NCBI GenBank assembly: GCA_902491575.1
Contig: CABUID010000001.1
Span: forward strand, 186,001 to 250,000
DNA: 64,000 nt
Direction of reading: 5' to 3'
From: an uncultured Bacillota bacterium
GTDB taxonomy: Bacteria > Bacillota_I > Bacilli_A > RFN20 > CAG-631
A program made the translations under genes and the position numbers. The notes below the pieces were generated by a model that was not told the origin of the DNA, did not search any database, and saw nothing but the letters and a program-made list of their open reading frames with translations. Shown piece by piece: positions 43,584-53,001 of the stretch; the first letter of the stretch is position 1, and every line of letters begins with the position of its first letter.

Positions 43584-45680
43584 ATGTTAAGCAAAGAGAA
43601 GTTGTTTGCTAAAAAAATATGTATACATCTAAGTATTCTTATCAGTATCATTCTTTTTATTGAGATATTGATATGTAATTATAAACATTTTTTATTCATG
43701 CCTGATCATCAACAAACTTATATAACTGAACAATTACAAATGTCTGGTCTATTATATAATGAGGAAGAAAACTGCTATATAGCTACTAGAAATAATCCTA
43801 CGATTGAAATTAAAGATATCAATGCAGAAGTAAAAACGATTTTCTTTGATGCGAATCCTATTGATGAAAAAAAATATCAATTGGATATCAGGGTTGCTTA
43901 TACTGATGAAACAAGATTAAATTATGTGGAATATGGTAAAAATATTCAAATCATACAAAATTTTGAAAATTCTAGGTATCTTCAAGAAGATTTTAATGGT
44001 AAAACGGAAAAATTAAAATTTACTTTATCACTTTCTAAAGACGAAAAAATTACTTTTAATAAGATAGGAATTAATTATCGAATTCCATTCCATTTTTCAT
44101 TTGCTCGTGTTTTTGCTATGCTGCTTATTAGTTTAGGTGTTTATTTTTTTGTTATGTTGTTTCATTACCGAAAAACGATTGAAACAAAAAATCGTTTAAA
44201 CTTGGTTTGTAAAATTACACTTAGTATACTATCAGTTGTATTCGTTTTTATTGTTTATGGTGCGATGTTTAATGGCTTTGCTAATTCATTATTTCAAACC
44301 ACGGGCTCACAAATATCGAAAGAGTTAGTAGATTCGTTTTTAAAAGGACAAGTAACGATGCTTGAAAAACCAAATGATGCATTTTTAGCCATTGCTGATC
44401 CGTATGTTCCTAGTAATCGTGTAGGCGTTTATTATTTATGGGATCATGTGTTTTATAAAGGAAATTATTATTCTTATTATGGAATTACGCCTGTATTTTT
44501 ACTATTTTTGCCTTTTAAATTCATTACAGGTTATTATATGTATGATGGACATGCTGTTTTATTGTTTTCTATCATTAGTATTTTATTTTTATCCTTAACT
44601 TATTATAAATTTATTAAGAAATTTTGCCCTTCATTGCCATTAGTTTTACAATTAGGCGGTTATGTTGTTTTATTTATGTCATGTGGCATTTTAACCAATA
44701 TTGTGCGACCTGCGTTTTATGAAGTATCTACTTCATGTGCTTTTATGTGTATGTGTATAGCTTTATATCATCTTGCTTCCTCCTCATTATTTTTTAAAAA
44801 GGATACTTTAAATTACAAACATCTTTTATTTATGAGTATTTGGTTATCTTTAGCTGTATTAGCGCGTGCCACTTATGCTTTATATGCTTTATGCGCTGTA
44901 ATACTTTTATTCATTGCGTTTTTAGAAAGAAGAAAATCAATGAATAAAAAAGAATCCATTTTGTTTTTTATGGTATCTTTAAGTCCTTTTGTCCTTTTTG
45001 GTGGAATTCAATGTGCTTATAATTATGTACGTTTTGGAAACATTTTAGAATTTGGAATCCAGTATTCATTAACAATTAATGATTTTACTAAAACACAATT
45101 TCATTTTTCCTTTGCTTTTACAAGTTTATATAATTTTTTATTCGCTGTACCTATTATCAACGACACCACTTATTTTATCCACCCGAATGCTTTGACATTT
45201 GGGGCTAGTGGGTATTACTTTTTTGAAACGTATACAGCGATTGGACTATTTAACCGCGTACCTCTTCTTTACTTATTTTTCGCTCTTCCATTTTTAAAAA
45301 CAAAAATGCAAATAAAAGAAAAATGTATTTTTATCTTAAAATATATTTTACCATGTGTTATCGTACCTATAATTATCGTTATGATAACATGGGAAAGTGG
45401 TTTTGCTGTACGTTATTATTCCGATTTTGCTTGGGCAATGGTCTTATTTGGCTTATTTTTGTTTTATCATTTTTATATGAAAAGGGAAAATGAAAAAGAT
45501 AAGAGCTCCATTCAATTTTATGCGATTCTTTTTGGTGTAACGATACTTTGTGCTTTTGTTGGACAAATGGCCATTATTTATGATTTTGTACCTAATTTAG
45601 GACGCCATATAGGTTATGAAGATTTTCGTTATACATACAAGTATTATCGAATTGCTAGAGAATTATCATTTTGGTATTGA
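43584..45680 (+). CDS. Polytopic membrane protein, probable glycosyltransferase-like
   Basis: A 698-residue protein: one N-terminal span, about 150 extracytoplasmic residues, then roughly a dozen membrane segments to the C-terminus. The only gene downstream is a GtrB-like polyprenyl-phosphate sugar synthase, starting 14 bases later. In such pairs the large membrane protein commonly transfers the lipid-linked sugar to the cell surface. I see no clear GT-C catalytic motif, so the function is inferred from context. Start at 43584 after GGAGG. Confidence 0.72.
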   Translation: MLSKEKLFAKKICIHLSILISIILFIEILICNYKHFLFMPDHQQTYITEQLQMSGLLYNEEENCYIATRNNPTIEIKDINAEVKTIFFDANPIDEKKYQLDIRVAYTDETRLNYVEYGKNIQIIQNFENSRYLQEDFNGKTEKLKFTLSLSKDEKITFNKIGINYRIPFHFSFARVFAMLLISLGVYFFVMLFHYRKTIETKNRLNLVCKITLSILSVVFVFIVYGAMFNGFANSLFQTTGSQISKELVDSFLKGQVTMLEKPNDAFLAIADPYVPSNRVGVYYLWDHVFYKGNYYSYYGITPVFLLFLPFKFITGYYMYDGHAVLLFSIISILFLSLTYYKFIKKFCPSLPLVLQLGGYVVLFMSCGILTNIVRPAFYEVSTSCAFMCMCIALYHLASSSLFFKKDTLNYKHLLFMSIWLSLAVLARATYALYALCAVILLFIAFLERRKSMNKKESILFFMVSLSPFVLFGGIQCAYNYVRFGNILEFGIQYSLTINDFTKTQFHFSFAFTSLYNFLFAVPIINDTTYFIHPNALTFGASGYYFFETYTAIGLFNRVPLLYLFFALPFLKTKMQIKEKCIFILKYILPCVIVPIIIVMITWESGFAVRYYSDFAWAMVLFGLFLFYHFYMKRENEKDKSSIQFYAILFGVTILCAFVGQMAIIYDFVPNLGRHIGYEDFRYTYKYYRIARELSFWY

Positions 45681-45694
45681 TGAGGAGGTTGAAT

Positions 45695-46639
45695 ATGGAT
45701 ACACTTTATATTGTCGTACCTTGTTATAATGAACAAGAATGTTTGGAAGAATCTGCAATGAAATTAAATGAAATAATGGTTTCATTAATGGATAAACATA
45801 AGATTTCTACCAAAAGTAAAATTGTTTTTGTCAATGATGGATCTAAAGATAAAACATGGAATATCATTGTACAACTCAACGAAAAAAATAAATGTTTTCA
45901 AGGAATTAAATTATCTCATAATAAAGGACATCAAACCGCTGTTATTGCTGGATTATCTTATGCTTGTCAAGAAGCAGATATTATTCTTTCTATTGATGCT
46001 GATTTACAGGATGATGTTTTAGCAATTGAAAAAATGGTGGACGAGTATCATAATGGTAATGAAATCGTATATGGGGTTCGGACTTCAAGAGATACAGACA
46101 CACATTTTAAGCGAAATACAGCGAATCTTTATTATCGATTTTTAAAATTTATGGGTATAGAAATTATAGATAATCATGCGGATTTTCGATTAATGAGTCA
46201 AAGAGCATGCAAAGCTTTATTGGAATATAAAGAAGTTAATTTATTTTTAAGAGGAATGGTTCCACAATTAGGATTTAAAAGTACTATCGTTGGTTATGAA
46301 AGGAAAAAAAGAACAGCTGGTGTATCCAAATATCCTTTAAAAAAAATGCTAGGTTTAGCTTGGGATGGTGTAACTTCTTTTTCTATTAAGCCATTAAGAT
46401 TGATTACTTTTCTTGGAAGCTTAATCAGTGGTCTTAGTTTATTATGCATTATCGTTTTCTCTATTTTATTTTTGTGTAGTGTTTTAAAAGCCACATATAG
46501 TTTTTATATACTCTTATCGATTTGGTTAGTTTGTGGTATTTTATTAATCATGCTTGGAATTATTGGTGAATATATCGGTAAAATGTACCAGGAAGTTAAA
46601 GCAAGGCCTCGTTTCTTTATAGAAGAAATCAAAAAATAA
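45695..46639 (+). CDS. GT2 glycosyltransferase, GtrB/polyprenyl-phosphate type
   Basis: A 314-residue GT2 enzyme with the GtrB layout: catalytic domain with YNEQECLEES, VNDGSKD (about 47-53) and DADLQDD (101-107), then two C-terminal membrane helices at about 230-300 after a GVSKYPLKKM linker. Proteins of this family attach a sugar from a nucleotide to undecaprenyl phosphate. GAGGAGG precedes the ATG. It partners the membrane protein upstream. Confidence 0.9.
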   Translation: MDTLYIVVPCYNEQECLEESAMKLNEIMVSLMDKHKISTKSKIVFVNDGSKDKTWNIIVQLNEKNKCFQGIKLSHNKGHQTAVIAGLSYACQEADIILSIDADLQDDVLAIEKMVDEYHNGNEIVYGVRTSRDTDTHFKRNTANLYYRFLKFMGIEIIDNHADFRLMSQRACKALLEYKEVNLFLRGMVPQLGFKSTIVGYERKKRTAGVSKYPLKKMLGLAWDGVTSFSIKPLRLITFLGSLISGLSLLCIIVFSILFLCSVLKATYSFYILLSIWLVCGILLIMLGIIGEYIGKMYQEVKARPRFFIEEIKK

Positions 46640-46654
46640 ATCATCAAAAATTAA

Positions 46655-46685
46655 AAAAATCTTCTTATAAAAAGAGGATTTTTTT
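46655..46685 (+). terminator. Terminator of the glycosyltransferase gene
   Basis: AAAAATCTTCTT pairs with AAGAGGATTTTT (12 bp, one G-U), then a T run. Confidence 0.85.
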
Positions 46686-46753
46686 GTCCTAAGCTAAGCA
46701 GCAATTTTATTTAAAATCTATTTAAGGAAGAATTTTAATATAAAACAAACTAA

Positions 46754-46791
46754 AAAAGTTGCTAAGAACTTTAAGTCTCTTAACAACTTTT
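46754..46791 (-). terminator. Terminator of the minus-strand SGNH operon
   Basis: AAAAGTTG (46754-46761) pairs with CAACTTTT (46784-46791), one mismatch, then TAAGA/TCTTA; the A run to the left gives T residues on the minus strand. Confidence 0.78.
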
Positions 46792-46830
46792 ATAAAAATT
46801 ACATCTTTCATTTTTAAAAGTTTAAATAGT

Positions 46831-47562
46831 CTAATTCTGTGGATAATTTAAGATAAATTGGGTTAATTTATGATATCCTGTTTCATTAGGGTGCAATCCA
46901 TCATCACTGCAAATTTCCTTCATTCCACCTGGAAAATTATCTGGAATTTCAAACAAATTAGAAACATCGATTAAATTAAGGTGATAAATATGACAAATAT
47001 GAGCAATCGCTAGATTGTATTCTCGTAATGAATAATTAAATGTTTTATTTTCATCAATAGAAACCACTCTATTTAAACAATTCACAACATAAATGATAGC
47101 TTGAGGATTCATTTCTTTTATTTTTTTAAATCCAAAATTCATTCCTTGATAAAAAGTCATATCTGTTTGATTTTCATCAATAGCCATATCCATAAAATCA
47201 CCAAAAGGGGTTTGCTCAGTATAGTCATTTGTACCAAACATTACAAAGATGACATCTGCCTTCTTTAAAGCATCAAGAGAATGCATGACTTGAAAAGGAA
47301 AATGCCTAAAAGTTGCTCTAGCAGGATTAGTTGCAGAACAATTAGCATAACAACCCCCTGAAACGGCAAAATTATCAATGCTTTTAAAATGACAAACATC
47401 ATTTAACATTTTTATATGATTATAACCTAAACCATAAATATGATTTAAATTTTCAGGATGGGTTAAGTTATAGTCATGATCATATTTTTCCCAGTTGTGT
47501 GTGATCGAATCGCCATAAAAAACAATCTTTTTATGAGTAATTATTTCTTGAATAGTTTTCAT
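46831..47562 (-). CDS. SGNH/GDSL hydrolase, cytoplasmic
   Basis: A 243-residue SGNH hydrolase: GDS block with Ser19 (FYGDSITHNW), block III GTND (FVMFGTNDYT), and the terminal DGLHPN with Asp221 and His224. No signal peptide. Family members are esterases or acyltransferases with various substrates. It is paralogous to the lipoprotein immediately upstream. Confidence 0.85.
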   Translation of the reverse strand: MKTIQEIITHKKIVFYGDSITHNWEKYDHDYNLTHPENLNHIYGLGYNHIKMLNDVCHFKSIDNFAVSGGCYANCSATNPARATFRHFPFQVMHSLDALKKADVIFVMFGTNDYTEQTPFGDFMDMAIDENQTDMTFYQGMNFGFKKIKEMNPQAIIYVVNCLNRVVSIDENKTFNYSLREYNLAIAHICHIYHLNLIDVSNLFEIPDNFPGGMKEICSDDGLHPNETGYHKLTQFILNYPQN

Positions 47563-47563
47563 A

Positions 47564-48712
47564 TTAATCTTTTTTACCTTTTAGTAGAAAGTCTGTAATT
47601 ACCCGATAGCCATTTTGATTAGGATGTAAACCATCATTGGAATATTGAGAAAAGTTTGTTTCATCGAATAAAGAATACATATCCAAAACTTTTAATGAAT
47701 AAGAGGTAGCTACTTCTAAAATAGCATCATTATAATCTTGTAGTGTGATGTTTCCTGTGTAGGAATAAGTACGGACTAATAAATTCATAAAAATTAATTT
47801 TGCTTGAGGATTTACGCTTAAAATGCGATCGATTCCATAATTCATGCCACCAATGAAAGTAGAATTTGTTGTATCGGTTAAAGAAAGAGTGTCGGAAGCT
47901 TTGCCAATTGGAACTTGGTCTGTTAAATCATTTGTGCCATAAAAAACAAAAATATAATCAGCTTGTGCGACATCGTCAAGATGATTTTCAACGCCTTCAG
48001 GGAAAGATTTATAAGTAAATCTTTCTGAAGAACGTGGTAGAAATGCCATTGTTCCTCCAGACCAAGCAGCATTAACAATACTTTCAAATTCACATTTTGC
48101 ATTTAGCATAGGAATATAATTGCTTCCTAAAGAAGTTACGGCTTCACTTGCAGCGATTTCTTCTGGCGTTGTTGGACGATTTCCACTAGGATACTTTGCC
48201 CAGTTATGCGTGATTGAATCCCCAAAGAAAACAACTTTTTTCTTATATAATCTACCAAGGTCTATATTTGTAAAATAAGAGCCATATTCTGAATAATTTA
48301 CTATATTTACCTCTATTTTTTGTAATTTATCTTCATCATGAACATAAACGATTCCACTGATTTTATCTTCTACGTCTACATCTAAAGCCGTTATTTTACC
48401 ACTATCGTCAATTTCTAAAGCATTTTCAAGATTTGTTTCATATTTTAAATGATCGATATTTTCACCTTCTACAGGCATTTTACTTAAATAATAAGATTCA
48501 TTAGGTAATAAATAAAGAGTTTCTACATCAATAAATTGATGAGCCGTATATTTACTTTCATCAAATTCATTATTTTCCGAAGAAACTTGGCTACTATTAA
48601 TGGTAGAATTTGAATCTTCAAATGAAACAGAATCACTATCAGAATTTTGCTTATGGTTACAAGAACTAACAGTAAACATTAAAAGGCTAGTAATTAATAA
48701 TATTTTTTTCAT
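47564..48712 (-). CDS. SGNH/GDSL hydrolase lipoprotein
   Basis: A 382-residue secreted lipoprotein: signal peptide with lipobox FTVSSC (Cys18), a Ser/Asp/Asn-rich linker, a Big/Ig-like stretch (about 60-140) and an SGNH domain with Ser near 166 (FFGDSITHNW), GTNDLTD and DGLHPNQNG (Asp360, His363). It would act outside the membrane, possibly on acylated surface polymers. Two bases separate it from its cytoplasmic paralogue. Confidence 0.87.
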   Translation of the reverse strand: MKKILLITSLLMFTVSSCNHKQNSDSDSVSFEDSNSTINSSQVSSENNEFDESKYTAHQFIDVETLYLLPNESYYLSKMPVEGENIDHLKYETNLENALEIDDSGKITALDVDVEDKISGIVYVHDEDKLQKIEVNIVNYSEYGSYFTNIDLGRLYKKKVVFFGDSITHNWAKYPSGNRPTTPEEIAASEAVTSLGSNYIPMLNAKCEFESIVNAAWSGGTMAFLPRSSERFTYKSFPEGVENHLDDVAQADYIFVFYGTNDLTDQVPIGKASDTLSLTDTTNSTFIGGMNYGIDRILSVNPQAKLIFMNLLVRTYSYTGNITLQDYNDAILEVATSYSLKVLDMYSLFDETNFSQYSNDGLHPNQNGYRVITDFLLKGKKD

Positions 48713-48724
48713 ATTTTCTTCTCC

Positions 48725-49438
48725 TTAAATACATTTTAACACAAATTCAAAATTATTGTTAAACATATTAACTACATCTTTAAAAAAAGCATGATAGATT
48801 TTAAAAATAGATAGGGCATTGGATTCATCTTGTTCAAGAAATGTATCGTGTAATAAAAATGAATACAATTCTTTTAAAAAAGAAGTAGAATACTTTTCAT
48901 GTCTTTGAACATCAAAGCAATTTTTACATATATAGCCACCATTTTCTAAATTAAAAGAAATTAAATTGTTCATCTTACCGCAGAATACACAACCTTTTAA
49001 ATTAGGTGTATACCCCAATGCATTACATACATTTTTTAAAAAATAATTTAAAACAGTGATGGGATAAATGCCATCTTCTAAATAATCAAAACATTTTAAA
49101 GCCATTTCATAACCATTTATTTCATCACTTAAGCCATCTAATAAAGAACAGATAAAAAGATAACTAGAAGAAACCAAAAGTTGTTCATATGGTTTTTTAT
49201 ATAAGCGAATAATATTGGCTGTTTTTAAGGTCTGATTAGAAGTTTCAGTTTTGGATTGAGTTATAAATTCAGAAAGCATGAAATAGTTACATGCATTTGA
49301 ATTTTTACTGGTAATTTTTAATACACCTCTTCCCTTAAATGTTTTTTTTCCTTGACTGGTTAAAACATTGAAGATAGCATCGTAATCTTTAAAATCTATT
49401 TTTTTACAAATAAAGCCGATATGTTTATGTTCAATCAT
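48725..49438 (-). CDS. recO: DNA repair protein RecO
   Basis: A 237-residue RecO, which anneals strands and loads RecA with RecR/F. N-terminal OB-fold (HKHIGFICKKIDFKDYD, GKKTFKGRG), a helical domain, and a zinc cluster (CVFCGK and CKNCF, about 147-170). The start overlaps the end of era. Standard Gram-positive order ybeY-cdd-era-recO. Confidence 0.94.
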   Translation of the reverse strand: MIEHKHIGFICKKIDFKDYDAIFNVLTSQGKKTFKGRGVLKITSKNSNACNYFMLSEFITQSKTETSNQTLKTANIIRLYKKPYEQLLVSSSYLFICSLLDGLSDEINGYEMALKCFDYLEDGIYPITVLNYFLKNVCNALGYTPNLKGCVFCGKMNNLISFNLENGGYICKNCFDVQRHEKYSTSFLKELYSFLLHDTFLEQDESNALSIFKIYHAFFKDVVNMFNNNFEFVLKCI

Positions 49439-50318
49439 TGATTTCGTATCCTAACATTTTCAATATGGAAGGGGAATTCCGCCAATTTTTTTGAACACGT
49501 ACATAGATTTCTAAAATAACTTGCTTTTGAAGTTGATTTGTCAAATCATCTTTAGCTTGTTTTATAATTTTCTTTAACATGATTCCTTTATTGCCAATAA
49601 TAATTCCTTTTTGTGATTCTCTTGAAACTAATACAATCACTCTTATTTTTATTTTGTTTTCAAATTCATTTATTTCTTCTGTATAAACCCCAATGGAATA
49701 AGGTAACTCATCTTGTAAGTTTAAAAATATTTTTTCTCTTACTGTTTCTGAAATAGAAAAGGTTTTTGGATGATCAGAAACCATCGTAATCGGATAATAG
49801 CGTGGACCTTCAGGTAAGAAAGACTGAATAAGTTGAATCAGTTTTTCTATATTTGTATGATTTAGTGCACTAACAGGAATAATTTCGGAAAATAAATTAT
49901 ATTGTGAATAATGTTCAATTATAGGTAGTAATTCTAATTTTGATTTTGTGTCGATTTTATTTAATACTAAAAGAATTGGGCATTTCATGTCTTTAATTCT
50001 TTCGATAACATATTTATCAGAAGCTCTCGATTCTTTAGATATATCCACTAACATTAAAATTACATCAACATCATGAATCGAATTGGTAGCATTGGTATTC
50101 ATGATATTTCCTAAAGAATCTTCTGGTTTATGGATGCCAGGGGTATCCGTAAAAATAATCTGTGATTCTTCATCATTATAAATCCCACGAATAACGTCTC
50201 TTGTCGTTTGTGGTTTAAAGGAAACAATAGAAATTTTGCTGCCAACAATGGCATTAATAAGTGTGGATTTACCTACGTTTGGTCTTCCTACAATACTAAC
50301 AAATCCTGACTTAATCAT
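49431..50318 (-). CDS. era: GTPase Era
   Basis: A 295-residue Era, needed for 30S assembly and 16S rRNA maturation. G1 GRPNVGKS (11-18), G3 DTPG, G4 NKID, and a C-terminal KH domain with GNKGIMLKKI (about 240-250). It overlaps cdd and recO by a few bases. Confidence 0.97.
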   Translation of the reverse strand: MIKSGFVSIVGRPNVGKSTLINAIVGSKISIVSFKPQTTRDVIRGIYNDEESQIIFTDTPGIHKPEDSLGNIMNTNATNSIHDVDVILMLVDISKESRASDKYVIERIKDMKCPILLVLNKIDTKSKLELLPIIEHYSQYNLFSEIIPVSALNHTNIEKLIQLIQSFLPEGPRYYPITMVSDHPKTFSISETVREKIFLNLQDELPYSIGVYTEEINEFENKIKIRVIVLVSRESQKGIIIGNKGIMLKKIIKQAKDDLTNQLQKQVILEIYVRVQKNWRNSPSILKMLGYEIND

Positions 50319-50721
50319 TTTTTAAATCCTCATTAGTAAAAGAAAGTGGCAATAATTCTTTAACCGTTGTTTTTTGATATTCTCCATTTTTTCCATAAGC
50401 CAGCACAATAGGGCAATTTAAAGGTAATAATTCTGCCATGACTTGCCTACAGGCACCACAAGGTGAAATAATATGCTCTTTTGGTGAATAAACACAAAAA
50501 GCAATAATCTCTTCTTTTTTGATACCATTTGCATAAGCGGTGAACAAGCAAGTTCTTTCTGCACAATTGGAAAGACCATAAGAAGCATTTTCAATATTAC
50601 ATCCAAAATAATATTGACCATTTTTAGTCAATAGAGAAGCACCTACTGCAAAACGAGAATAAGGTGCATACGCCTTTAAACTAGCTTTCTTAGCGGTTTC
50701 GATTAATTCTAAAATATCCAT
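50311..50721 (-). CDS. cdd: Cytidine deaminase
   Basis: A 136-residue tetrameric-type cytidine deaminase. Zinc ligands Cys53, Cys88 and Cys91 with the catalytic Glu55 (NCAERT; PCGACRQVM). It has the short single-domain form. GGAGC-type site upstream. In the operon between ybeY and era. Confidence 0.96.
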   Translation of the reverse strand: MDILELIETAKKASLKAYAPYSRFAVGASLLTKNGQYYFGCNIENASYGLSNCAERTCLFTAYANGIKKEEIIAFCVYSPKEHIISPCGACRQVMAELLPLNCPIVLAYGKNGEYQKTTVKELLPLSFTNEDLKND

Positions 50722-50736
50722 ATTCTTTGCTCCTTT

Positions 50737-51186
50737 CTATTTAATAATTTTAAAATGGTTCATGATTTCATCTTGCATATGAAACATTTTTTCTTCTTCT
50801 TCTTTATTCATATGGTCCATTTTTAATAAATGAAGTAATCCATGGGTAAAAAGGAAACATACTTCACGATACATTGAATGTCCATAAGTTTTGGCTTGTG
50901 ATTTCGCTTTACTGACACAAATAAATAAATCTCCTAATGTTAAAAAGCCATCATAAATTTCAAAACCATCATCATTTTCAAAACTAATCACATCCGTCAC
51001 TTTATCTATATGGCGGTATTGTTTATTGATTTGCTTTATTGTATTTTTTGATACCAAAGTGACAGATAATTCGATATTACCACTTAAATTAAATTTTTTT
51101 AATGTATAACGAGCTATTTTTTGAAATACTTCTACGTATTCATCCATATCATAATGTGTTTGGTTTTGATAATTAATTTGTAACAT
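50737..51186 (-). CDS. ybeY: Endoribonuclease YbeY
   Basis: A 149-residue rRNA-processing endoribonuclease with the metal motif His115, His119 and His125 (THGLLHLLKMDH). The core VISFEND and LGDLFICV strands are present. GGGAGAT precedes the ATG. Second gene in the operon after the M24 peptidase. Confidence 0.95.
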   Translation of the reverse strand: MLQINYQNQTHYDMDEYVEVFQKIARYTLKKFNLSGNIELSVTLVSKNTIKQINKQYRHIDKVTDVISFENDDGFEIYDGFLTLGDLFICVSKAKSQAKTYGHSMYREVCFLFTHGLLHLLKMDHMNKEEEEKMFHMQDEIMNHFKIIK

Positions 51187-51187
51187 T

Positions 51188-52918
51188 TTATATCTCCCTT
51201 GTAGCGTAAGCCAAATAATACTTTTCTTCGTTCGTTAAATATTTTGCAATATTTTTATAAACCATTTGATGATAATGATTTAAATAATCACGTTCCTTTT
51301 TTGTTAGTAACGTTACATCAATTGCCTCTAAATCAAATGGAACATAAGTTAAAGGTTCAAATCCTAAAAGATTTTCATCTATTGCTACACATAGTAATTC
51401 ATTTTCATGACGAATTCCATATTTTCCTTCAAAATAAAGACCAGGTTCGTCACTTGTTATCATTCCTTTTTCCATCACTACAGGATTAACTTTATTATAA
51501 CGAATACTTTGTGGACCTTCATGAACATTTAACATATGACCTACTCCATGACCTGTTCCATGATTATAATCTAAGGAAACGTCCCATAAAGGTTTTCTCG
51601 CTATATTGTCAAGAGCCGCATCGGTAGTGTTTTTATCAAAAACAGCCATTGCTAAATCAATATGAGCTTTAAGAGCAAGTGTAAAATGATATTTCATTTC
51701 AGGTGTAATTTTTTTAAATGCAATGGTTCTTGTGACATCTGTCGTTCCAAAATAGTATTGACCACCACTATCTACTAATAAAAAACCTTCATTTTTAATT
51801 TCTTTGTCACTTTCTTTTGTTGCACTATAATGGATAATTGCACCATTTTCTTGATAACCAACAATCGTTTGGAAAGATAAATCAAAAGCTCCATTTTGTT
51901 TCCTTAAAGTATCTAAATAAGTGGCAACGGATAATTCCGTCATTTTTTTCTTTCCTACATTGTTTTTAAGATAGTATATAAACTTGCACATAATCATGCC
52001 ATCATAAATATGAATTTTTTTACTTTGTTGAATATCTAAATTATTCTTAATTGCTTTTTGTAGCGTTGGCCATAATGTAGTGTTTTTTTTCTTTTGCATT
52101 ATTGTATATAATTTATAATTTGTTTTTTGGTTATCATAATAAATTAAGTAAGGAAATTTTTGTATATCTTTATAAATATCGTTATAAGGTTTAATAATAA
52201 TCTGCTCTTTTGAAAATTCTTCTTTTATTTCTTTTGATAATTTTGTTAAAGGAATATAGAGGGTGTAAGTTTCTTGATTCTTTATTTTACTTAAAAATAA
52301 AAAAGAAATAAAAACAGGATTAAAATGGATATCTTTTCCTCTAGCATTTAGCAACCAGGCGATATCATCCAAAGCCGTTACTAATATACCAAAATTTTGT
52401 GTGTTTCTCATAAAAGTTATGGTTTTATGACATTTTTCAAAAGATTGTAATTTAAATTGAGTTTTTGGCAATAAAAATATTTTTTTGTTTGGTAAGGAAG
52501 GTTTATCTTTCCATATTTCATGGATTATACTTGCATCATCGATGAATTGGATACTTTTTTTTAATTTTTCTACAAAAGAAACATTACAAACTTTAAAATC
52601 AAAAGCTAAAGTGGCAACATTTTGATTAATAAAATCATCAATCGGTTCATCGATTCCACTTTTTTTTAAAATAGTTTGAGATTCTTTTAATTGTTTTTCA
52701 GCTTGTAAAAAATATCGACCATCTGTCCACAAGAAAGATTGACTTTGCGTAATCAACAAAGTCCCTGAACTTCCTGTAAATCCACATAAAAAAGATAAAC
52801 TTTTATAAGCATCAGGTATATATTCACTACCATGATCATCACTTAAAAAGCAAATATAAGCATCAATATTTTTTGCTTTTATATAATTTTGAATTTCTTG
52901 TATTCTTTCAAGATACAT
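51188..52918 (-). CDS. M24-family Xaa-Pro aminopeptidase
   Basis: A 576-residue long-form aminopeptidase P: two creatinase-like N-terminal domains (about 1-290) and the catalytic pita-bread fold with metal ligands in DSGGQYYFGTTDVTRT, HGVGHMLNVHE, and DEPGLYFEGKYG. The start at 52918 follows GGGTGAT. It is the first gene of the operon and ends one base before the YbeY start. Confidence 0.92.
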   Translation of the reverse strand: MYLERIQEIQNYIKAKNIDAYICFLSDDHGSEYIPDAYKSLSFLCGFTGSSGTLLITQSQSFLWTDGRYFLQAEKQLKESQTILKKSGIDEPIDDFINQNVATLAFDFKVCNVSFVEKLKKSIQFIDDASIIHEIWKDKPSLPNKKIFLLPKTQFKLQSFEKCHKTITFMRNTQNFGILVTALDDIAWLLNARGKDIHFNPVFISFLFLSKIKNQETYTLYIPLTKLSKEIKEEFSKEQIIIKPYNDIYKDIQKFPYLIYYDNQKTNYKLYTIMQKKKNTTLWPTLQKAIKNNLDIQQSKKIHIYDGMIMCKFIYYLKNNVGKKKMTELSVATYLDTLRKQNGAFDLSFQTIVGYQENGAIIHYSATKESDKEIKNEGFLLVDSGGQYYFGTTDVTRTIAFKKITPEMKYHFTLALKAHIDLAMAVFDKNTTDAALDNIARKPLWDVSLDYNHGTGHGVGHMLNVHEGPQSIRYNKVNPVVMEKGMITSDEPGLYFEGKYGIRHENELLCVAIDENLLGFEPLTYVPFDLEAIDVTLLTKKERDYLNHYHQMVYKNIAKYLTNEEKYYLAYATREI

Positions 52919-53001
52919 ATTTATCACCCGTAAAGACATTATATTAACTTTAAAATAAAAATACAAGTATTTTATTTTAAAAGGAAGGATTTAGGACTAA
53001 C

